From CAINVV01 sp037440345 (GTDB lineage: Bacteria; Bacteroidota; Bacteroidia; Bacteroidales; Prolixibacteraceae), in contig JBBIUJ010000021.1 of the NCBI GenBank assembly GCA_037440345.1, positions 1-23,192 on the forward strand: a stretch of DNA of 23,192 nt. The letters run 5' to 3'. The translations under genes and the position numbers were made by a program. Shown here piece by piece: positions 16,475-21,609 of the stretch (positions are counted from its first letter, which is position 1; each line of letters opens with the position of its first letter). The notes below the pieces were generated by a model that saw only the letters and a program-made list of their open reading frames with translations, was not told where the DNA came from and did no database searches.

Positions 16475-16502
16475 ACTGCCCCGGATTCGGGGCAGTTTTT
16501 TT
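16475..16502 (+). terminator. Strong intrinsic terminator
   Basis: ACTGCCCCG (16475-16483) pairs perfectly with CGGGGCAGT (16488-16496) around the loop GATT, followed by seven T (16496-16502). It lies 26 bp after the small HTH-like gene and only 15 bp before the DUF1080 start codon. Confidence 0.95.
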
Positions 16503-16517
16503 AATTCAAACCTCAAA

Positions 16518-17291
16518 ATGAACCATAAACTTCTGCTCATTTTTCTTTCTATTCTTCCGGTATTGGTTCAGGCTAAGCCCAAAGAATTCAATTTGTTTAA
16601 CGGGAAAAATCTTAACAATTGGGAGATTTACCTTAACCCTACCGGAGCCAAACCACAGGAACCCTTGTTTAGCATTGTTCAGCTAAATGGTGAAAACCTT
16701 CTGCGTATCACCGGTGAGGTGAATGCTTCACTGGCGACCAAAAAGGAGTATGAAAATTATCACCTTCGGATGGTTTTCAGATGGGGCGAGAAAGTATTCA
16801 AACAACGCAATTCAGGTATCCTTTACCATAGTTTTGGTCCGTTTGGCGATGGGCTTGGTGTCTGGATGAGCTCTCACGAATTCCAGCTCTGCACCACAAA
16901 AATGGGCGATTCATATTGCATGGGCAATAGCTATTTTGAAATAACGGCGGTCAAAGATGCGGAAGGGAAAAGTTACCGTTATGCAGCTGATGGAACAATT
17001 TCGAAATTTGGTGTGAATTTCCCGGCCAAAAACTGCTCCAAAAAGGAGGACCATGAAAAGCCCGCAGGAGAGTGGAATGTAGTGGATCTTTATTGTGTAG
17101 GACGCAATTCTGTACATGTTGTAAACGGAGTGGTCAACATGGTGAATGCCAATTCGGGACGGATTGAAAAAGATGGTTCCGTTTTGCCGCTTTCAAAAGG
17201 TAGAATTCAGATACAATCGGAGGGAGGAGAATTATTTATCCGGAGCATTACACTAGAAAAAATTAAAGCGATTCCGGTCGAATTCAAATAA
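16518..17291 (+). CDS. DUF1080 (3-keto-disaccharide hydrolase-like) family protein
   Basis: The 257-residue exported protein has a signal peptide (residues 1-19, LLLIFLSILPVLVQA). The mature part starts EFNLFNGKNLNNWEIYL, the usual DUF1080 beginning, and continues with LATKKEYENYHLRMVFRWG and the RNSGILYHSFGP motif of a concanavalin/LamG-like beta-sandwich. Characterised Bacteroidota members cleave 3-keto-glycosides made by Gfo/Idh/MocA oxidoreductases; others are uncharacterised, so the activity is inferred by family. The start ATG lies 15 bp after a strong terminator, so its transcript either passes that terminator or starts very close to the ATG. It ends in a 24-bp bidirectional terminator stem. 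Confidence 0.87.
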   Translation: MNHKLLLIFLSILPVLVQAKPKEFNLFNGKNLNNWEIYLNPTGAKPQEPLFSIVQLNGENLLRITGEVNASLATKKEYENYHLRMVFRWGEKVFKQRNSGILYHSFGPFGDGLGVWMSSHEFQLCTTKMGDSYCMGNSYFEITAVKDAEGKSYRYAADGTISKFGVNFPAKNCSKKEDHEKPAGEWNVVDLYCVGRNSVHVVNGVVNMVNANSGRIEKDGSVLPLSKGRIQIQSEGGELFIRSITLEKIKAIPVEFK

Positions 17292-17336
17292 AGAAAAGGG
17301 GAAATTTCACAGAAATTTCCCCTTTTCTTTATTTGA
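17284..17336. terminator. Bidirectional terminator with a 24-bp perfect stem
   Basis: Positions 17284-17307 and 17313-17336 are perfect reverse complements around the 5-nt loop CACAG. The central GGGGAAATTT/AAATTTCCCC core is flanked by A-rich and T-rich outer parts. It includes the stop codon of the DUF1080 gene and ends 7 bp before the stop of the convergent NIPSNAP gene, so it serves both. Confidence 0.93.
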
Positions 17337-17343
17337 TATTTGA

Positions 17344-18147
17344 CTAGAAATCTGAATAGTCGGTAGGGTGAAGGAACAGAATAACTGATTTGGAAACAGT
17401 ATTCTTGTATTCAGCCATTCCTGATAGTTTTTTCCAATCGGGATGATTTTTGAAGGCATCCCAATGGGCTTTGCGCGCATCCATATCTGCAAATGTGGTC
17501 ATGTACATCAGATTAGGCATTGTTCCGCCGGATACGACTTCAGAATAAAACACTGCGTTAAAATCCAGGCTGGAGAATATTTTCATCTCTCCACCTTCAT
17601 TGAACATTTGTACTTTTTTCCTAAAAAGGTTTTCGGTTGGGCCTTCGTAACTTCTTAATTCATAAATTCTTGTAGAAGGTGCAGTTTGAAATTTAGGAAG
17701 TACAAAGTTTGGGGCATCGGGGAATGCCCTTAACAGGATCGACTCTTTTCGGGCAAATGGTACCTGATCGAATGGAGCACCAAGAAAATCAATGCCACTC
17801 TTCTGGAATTCAGCGTCTTTAATTAGTATGTCCTGGATTTTGGAGAAGTGATCCAGCGAGGTGAAAGGTATCCAAACATAGACACGTTTGCCTGAGGTTG
17901 TATCCGTCTCGATAGGTTTAAAGACCCCTACACTCTTGATTCCCGCCCTGTGCAAAGCAGGCAAATAGGCGTTTTTAAGAAAGTTGTCCACTTTTTCCTC
18001 CTGAACTTTCCCGGTTAAGCGGTACACCTGAATCTGATAATAATCGCGCGACTTTGCCATTCCTGAATTGATAAGGAAAGTGACAAAAAAGGCAATAAAA
18101 ATCAAGGTTAAAATTGATTCTTTGTAAAGCTGCTTCATCTGTTTCAT
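17344..18147 (-). CDS. NIPSNAP family protein, exported
   Basis: The 267-residue protein has an N-terminal hydrophobic segment (about 12-28, LTLIFIAFFVTFLIN) ending GMAKS, likely a signal peptide. The following part (YYQIQVYRLTGKVQEEKVDNFL) and the C-terminal part (TRIYELRSYEGPTENLFRKKVQMF ... KAHWDAFKNHPDWKKL) show the ferredoxin-like NIPSNAP pattern, probably two copies. The biochemical role of bacterial NIPSNAP proteins is largely unknown. It converges on the DUF1080 gene and often occurs among sugar-metabolism genes in Bacteroidota. A second in-frame ATG three codons downstream is an alternative start. Confidence 0.82.
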   Translation of the reverse strand: MKQMKQLYKESILTLIFIAFFVTFLINSGMAKSRDYYQIQVYRLTGKVQEEKVDNFLKNAYLPALHRAGIKSVGVFKPIETDTTSGKRVYVWIPFTSLDHFSKIQDILIKDAEFQKSGIDFLGAPFDQVPFARKESILLRAFPDAPNFVLPKFQTAPSTRIYELRSYEGPTENLFRKKVQMFNEGGEMKIFSSLDFNAVFYSEVVSGGTMPNLMYMTTFADMDARKAHWDAFKNHPDWKKLSGMAEYKNTVSKSVILFLHPTDYSDF

Positions 18148-18335
18148 GTATTATAATTTAGATAATTTGATGATAAAATTAGTAATTATTTGATGTTTTT
18201 ACTAGCTATTCCCTGATCAGATCAACTAGTTACAGCCAAATCTGATGTAAATTGAGACAAATGAGGTCGCAGAAGAGCGTATAAGGGCCAACCAGTTGTT
18301 GGTCAGTTCTAGCCTTGACGTATTGACTTTCAACT

Positions 18336-18404
18336 TATAAATAGGGTCAATAAAAATGAGGTAATTGTTAAAATATGTTATTAAACAGGAAATCCCTATT
18401 TATA
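18336..18404. repeat. Spaced 11-bp perfect inverted repeat upstream of the regulator gene
   Basis: TATAAATAGGG (18336-18346) and CCCTATTTATA (18394-18404) are exact reverse complements, with 58 bp between their centres. They lie just upstream of a possible -7 element of the Nudix-type regulator. Two operator half-sites bound by a looping regulator, or a large RNA hairpin, would explain them. Confidence 0.6.
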
Positions 18405-18437
18405 CTCATGTTGAATTATAAGTGAAAGATACTTTTA

Positions 18438-18445
18438 TAAATTTG
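18438..18445 (+). promoter_or_regulatory. Possible -7 element of the Nudix-regulator gene
   Basis: TAAATTTG matches TAnnTTTG exactly and would give a leader of about 33 nt. The nearest TTG (18411-18413) is 24 nt upstream, longer than the usual 19-21 nt, so the -33 box is uncertain. Confidence 0.4.
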
Positions 18446-18484
18446 CCTGGAATGCCACTTTAAAACTTGTGAAGGTAATTATAA

Positions 18485-19192
18485 ATGCGATCAGAAATCT
18501 ATAAAAATCACCCCAAGCATTTTGTCGCCGTTGACTGTTCGATATTCGGCTACGAGGATTCGGAACTGAAGCTTTTGCTTTATCCACGAGCTTTTGAGCC
18601 CGAACAGGGGAAATGGTCGTTGATGGGTGGTTTTGTTCAGGAAGATGAATCCCTGGAAGATGCTGCTAGGAGAGTCCTTTTGCAAACAACCGGTTTGCAT
18701 GACATCTTTCTGGAAAAAGCCTCCGCTTTCTCTTTACCAAACAGAGACCCGGGATCACGTGTTATCAGTATGACTTTTGTGGCACTGGTCCGCATTGACC
18801 TGCACGACAAAGAGTTGGTCAGGGAATCGGGTGCCAAATGGTGGCCGGTTACCAATTTGCCTGATTTGATATTTGATCATGGTGAAATGGTTCAGAACGC
18901 ACTCGACCTGCTGCAGCAAAAGGCCCTGATAAATATTATCGGCCAGGAGTTGCTGCCTGAAAAGTTTACATTGACACAATTGAGAAATCTCTATGAGGCG
19001 ATATTCCAGAAAACGCTTGATCCGGGAAATTTCAGGAAGAAAGTACTCTCCATGGACAAGATTGAACGTTTGAACGAAAAGAATACCACTGAATCTAAAA
19101 AGGGTGCATTTTACTATCGTTTTATTAACAAACAAACTGCTAAGATTAGCGAAAAGGTGATAAAATTTCCACTGTTGACATCTGAAAAGTGA
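18485..19192 (+). CDS. Nudix-domain transcriptional regulator (NrtR/AraR-like)
   Basis: The 235-residue protein has an N-terminal Nudix domain (about 10-145) and a C-terminal winged-helix region (about 155-225: FTLTQLRNLYEAIFQKTLDPGNFRKKV), the layout of NrtR-type regulators. The Nudix box at 49-71 keeps the glycine, first Glu and Arg (GFVQEDE ... ARR). It has lost the catalytic glutamates: the usual REUxEExGU reads RVLLQTTGL. It therefore probably senses a sugar or nucleotide and does not hydrolyse it. In Bacteroides, proteins of this type control sugar use (AraR) and in other bacteria NAD synthesis. Likely targets here are its own promoter and nearby sugar genes, which is inference. Confidence 0.88.
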   Translation: MRSEIYKNHPKHFVAVDCSIFGYEDSELKLLLYPRAFEPEQGKWSLMGGFVQEDESLEDAARRVLLQTTGLHDIFLEKASAFSLPNRDPGSRVISMTFVALVRIDLHDKELVRESGAKWWPVTNLPDLIFDHGEMVQNALDLLQQKALINIIGQELLPEKFTLTQLRNLYEAIFQKTLDPGNFRKKVLSMDKIERLNEKNTTESKKGAFYYRFINKQTAKISEKVIKFPLLTSEK

Positions 19193-19415
19193 AATGGCAG
19201 AGCCAGGAGATTGAGTAGCGATTTTAGCGCATTGATTTATAACAGAGTAAATATTATAATGTCGGGTTTGCCCATGAACTGAATTAAACCGAGCCACAGA
19301 TAGACTCAGGCCAATTCCTAATACCTATGTCGACTGCGTCTTGCCGGCTCCTGCGGTTGCAGAGGTTCAAAATCCAGGTTACTATTGATTTGAATAGTTA
19401 ATTGTATAAAGAATT
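19193..19415 (+). other. Non-coding stretch before a plus-strand terminator
   Basis: No ORF of note is present. The stretch is less AT-rich than other gaps and ends in a plus-strand terminator 224 bp past the regulator stop. It could be a long 3' UTR or a small RNA gene. I found no tRNA cloverleaf or known RNA motif in it. Confidence 0.4.
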
Positions 19416-19453
19416 TCGCCGCTACTGCATCATGCAATAGCGGCGATTTTTTT
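19416..19453 (+). terminator. Intrinsic terminator, plus-strand orientation
   Basis: TCGCCGCTA (19416-19424) pairs with TAGCGGCGA (19438-19446); after one C-A mismatch, TGCA pairs with TGCA around the loop TCA. Seven T follow on the plus strand (19447-19453). The minus-strand side is followed by AAATTC, so it is less suited to the convergent isomerase gene. Confidence 0.88.
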
Positions 19454-19468
19454 AAATGAAAATATCAA

Positions 19469-19510
19469 TCTCTCATAACTCATACCTCTTAACTCATCTC
19501 TCATAACTTC
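19469..19510 (-). repeat. Three-copy 14-bp tandem repeat after the isomerase stop codon
   Basis: Plus-strand units are TCTCTCATAACTCA (19469-19482), TACCTCTTAACTCA (19483-19496) and TCTCTCATAACTTC (19497-19510). The first and third agree at 12 of 14 positions. On the minus strand the array reads as TGAGTTATGAGAGA units beginning 3 bp after the stop codon at 19515-19513. Confidence 0.85.
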
Positions 19511-19512
19511 CC

Positions 19513-20418
19513 CTAATATCCCCATCCTTTCATGATCTCCAAATCCTCTTGCACACAAGCTAAAGGGGCTTTCCCCTGGTAGGACTCCTGTTCGATGATA
19601 AATGCTTTGGTTCCGCCGGTTTTGCGGCAAATTTCCAACACCTCTTTTACCGGGAGAATTCCCTTGCCTAAAATGGCGCTTTCGAATTTCTCCTTGGTGT
19701 TGACGGCGATTTCATCTTTCACATGGATCAGTTCAAACTTACCAGGATACTGACCAATTACATCCAGCGCTTTGGCTCCGCCTATGTACATGTTGCCAAT
19801 ATCGAGTTGCATGACAACTTTGTTGACATCAAGATTTTTCATCATGATGTCGAATAACTTCATCCCGTTAAGTTGCTCAGTAAATTCGGCCCAATGGTTG
19901 TGGTATCCGAATTTCATTCCTGATTTCTGGCACAACTCCCCGCATTTGTTGAATACATCAAGGTACCCAAGCAAATCATCATAAGTTTTGCGCATGGATT
20001 CGTCCATCCAGGGACTGATCACATACTTCTGCCCCATGTAGGCAGCGTCTTCGATGGTATACTTCCATGAATCTGCAAAATCTTTTTTACCGGCATCCCA
20101 ATGATTTTTGCCCATCACTGTATGACCGCTTGGCATCTTCAAACCCAGATCGGTGAGGATCTTTTTAAATTCCAATGCGCTGTATCCGTAAAATTTACGG
20201 TCGATATAGTTGGCATGCTCAACATGCTTGTAGCCCATTTTTGCCAACTGTTTCAAAGTGCCGAGAGGATCTTTCTTCATATCGTCCCGAACGGAATAGA
20301 GTTGAATTCCTACAATTTCGGAAGATTTCGGCGCTGCCAATGCAGCTTTTGACAAAAGGGTTGTTCCGGCGAGCAAAACCGCGCTGTTTTGCAGAAATTT
20401 TCTGCGTGATTTGTCCAT
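19513..20418 (-). CDS. Tat-exported sugar isomerase/epimerase-like TIM-barrel protein
   Basis: The 301-residue protein has a twin-arginine signal (SRRKFLQ at 4-10, then a hydrophobic core and ALAAP). It continues as a xylose-isomerase-like/AP-endonuclease-2 TIM barrel: VGIQLYSVRDDM, YKHVEHANY, FGYHNHWAEF, MQLDIGNMYIGG, LIHVKDE and AFIIEQESYQG. The His, Asp and Glu residues in these blocks are the usual divalent-metal ligands. Family members isomerise or epimerise sugars, and some Bacteroidota members act on 3-keto sugars. The substrate is unknown. It lies 117 bp downstream of the esterase gene on the same strand, with a repeat between them. Confidence 0.87.
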   Translation of the reverse strand: MDKSRRKFLQNSAVLLAGTTLLSKAALAAPKSSEIVGIQLYSVRDDMKKDPLGTLKQLAKMGYKHVEHANYIDRKFYGYSALEFKKILTDLGLKMPSGHTVMGKNHWDAGKKDFADSWKYTIEDAAYMGQKYVISPWMDESMRKTYDDLLGYLDVFNKCGELCQKSGMKFGYHNHWAEFTEQLNGMKLFDIMMKNLDVNKVVMQLDIGNMYIGGAKALDVIGQYPGKFELIHVKDEIAVNTKEKFESAILGKGILPVKEVLEICRKTGGTKAFIIEQESYQGKAPLACVQEDLEIMKGWGY

Positions 20419-20467
20419 AATTTGTTGGTTTTATTGGTTTGTTTGTTGCATGATTTGCCATAATGTT

Positions 20468-20505
20468 CTTAGTGTAACCCTTTTTCACTAAGGAGGGCAC
20501 TAAGG
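20468..20505 (-). repeat. CCTTAGTG repeat with inverted copy between esterase and isomerase genes
   Basis: CTTAGTG (20468-20474) is inverted relative to CACTAAGG (20486-20493), which is repeated directly at 20498-20505. The 7-bp stem has an 11-nt loop. It lies about 30 bp past the esterase stop and resembles short CTTAGTG/CTTTGTG repeats that I recall in Bacteroidota intergenic regions. Confidence 0.7.
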
Positions 20506-20535
20506 AATGAACGAAGGTAACACAAATGGTGAAGT

Positions 20536-21405
20536 TTAAAATTGATGAAAACCCATCGAAACGAATTCCAGAACTGTTGGCAGGGCCTCTCGCCAGTAAG
20601 TCCAGGTGTGCGCTCCATCACGGATCCTGAATTCGTGGGGAATCTCTTTCTTGCGCATGGCGATGTGCACCAAACAGTTCCCTTCGTTCAAAAAATCATC
20701 GTCACCGCAATCGATGTACCATCTGACGGCCTTTTTCTGGGTATCCGGCATCGAATTAACCAGTTCAAGGGCGCTGTGCCTTGTGAAATAGTTATTTAAA
20801 TCTTCTTTCGAAATGCCGGGATATTGTTTTTCCCAACGTGCTGCTGCCTCCTCTATTGTGACAGGGCCTACCGAAGCGCTAAGCGGACAGGCAGCAGAGA
20901 AAAGTTCGGGATGATGAAGTGCATACATAAAAGAGCCACCCCCGCCCATGGATAAGCCGGCAATTGCACGGTAGCGTTTGTCGGTTCTGATTCGGTAGGT
21001 CTTTTCAACGTATGGCATCAGCTCCTGGAAGAAAAAATCTTCATAATTCCAGTCTCCCTTAGGGCTGTTAAAATAACCTCGCTGTCCGGTATTCCCATCG
21101 GGCATCACGATAACCATTGCAGTACATTTGCCCTCATGAATCGCTTTGTCAGCGATATTTTTTACCTCGCCAAACTGAATCCAGCCGCTCTGGTCATCCC
21201 CGGCACCATGCAGCAGGTACAAAACCGGATAGCTGCGCTGGGAAGTCTCATAATCGGACGGAAGGTAGACGGCATATTTCCGGTCCATTTTCAGAATTTT
21301 ACTGGGCATGGAGAGGTTATCAAAGACTTTTCCGCCAGGCTGTGAAAAAAGCAAAACCGGAAAACAATGGACAAGGATTAACAGGAGAATGAATAATTTT
21401 CTCAT
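20536..21405 (-). CDS. Exported esterase of the PF00756 alpha/beta-hydrolase family
   Basis: The 289-residue protein has a signal peptide (1-21, LFILLLILVHCFPVLLFSQ). The alpha/beta-hydrolase triad is visible: nucleophile Ser152 in GLSMG (150-154), Asp in the CGDDDF block (233-238) and His266 in DGAHTW. The oxyanion-side LLHG is at 64-67. Members include carbohydrate (feruloyl, acetyl-xylan) esterases and S-formylglutathione hydrolase-like enzymes. Export and the nearby isomerase suggest a carbohydrate ester substrate, but the specificity cannot be read from the sequence. Confidence 0.9.
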   Translation of the reverse strand: MRKLFILLLILVHCFPVLLFSQPGGKVFDNLSMPSKILKMDRKYAVYLPSDYETSQRSYPVLYLLHGAGDDQSGWIQFGEVKNIADKAIHEGKCTAMVIVMPDGNTGQRGYFNSPKGDWNYEDFFFQELMPYVEKTYRIRTDKRYRAIAGLSMGGGGSFMYALHHPELFSAACPLSASVGPVTIEEAAARWEKQYPGISKEDLNNYFTRHSALELVNSMPDTQKKAVRWYIDCGDDDFLNEGNCLVHIAMRKKEIPHEFRIRDGAHTWTYWREALPTVLEFVSMGFHQF

Positions 21406-21452
21406 AAGTTGTAGGAGTCTGGATTTTTACACGACATAAATTTAGCAATTAA

Positions 21453-21485
21453 TTTGAACTTATTTCTCTTTTTTTGTTAGCTTTG
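21453..21485 (+). promoter_or_regulatory. Predicted promoter of the PAS sensor gene
   Basis: TTTG (21453-21456) is followed after 21 nt by TAGCTTTG (21478-21485). Both boxes match the Bacteroidota consensus. Transcription would start near 21492, giving a leader of about 118 nt. Confidence 0.55.
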
Positions 21486-21490
21486 GCAAT

Positions 21491-21513
21491 ATTCCTGATC
21501 AGGTTTCAGGAAT
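21491..21513 (+). promoter_or_regulatory. Inverted repeat at the predicted start of the PAS sensor transcript
   Basis: ATTCCTG (21491-21497) and CAGGAAT (21507-21513) are reverse complements. The 10-bp palindrome CCTGATCAGG (21494-21503) overlaps the left arm. Because it lies at the predicted transcription start, it may be an operator or a leader hairpin. Confidence 0.4.
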
Positions 21514-21609
21514 TTATCCCCGCTTTGATTTTTAGGAATTCCCCTTAAGTTCGTTGAGACAGAGCCAGGTAACTATTTCTAATCCACTCAGCTAGACTAA
21601 AGTTATCCT

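Larger units (their letters stand above)
18148..18484. promoter_or_regulatory. AT-rich divergent regulatory region
   Basis: This 337-bp gap separates the divergent NIPSNAP and Nudix-regulator genes and contains no convincing ORF. It holds several inverted repeats: ACTAG (18201-18205) and CTAGT (18226-18230) around the 8-bp palindrome CTGATCAG (18213-18220); CCAAC/GTTGG (18288-18302); and the long-spaced 11-bp pair listed separately. This density suggests protein-binding sites, possibly for the adjacent regulator. Confidence 0.55.

Noticed and set aside
18755..19297. Minus-strand ORF of 180 codons
   Set aside because: It is antisense to the Nudix regulator; its composition is that of a shadow frame and it has no domain pattern.
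19330..19380. tRNA gene or relic (GGTTCAAAATCC resembles a T-loop)
   Set aside because: The stem does not close, and no acceptor stem, D-arm or anticodon arm can be drawn around it.
19430..19630. Minus-strand ORF of 66 codons through the 14-bp repeats
   Set aside because: It overlaps the isomerase in another frame and reads through the repeats and the terminator hairpin.
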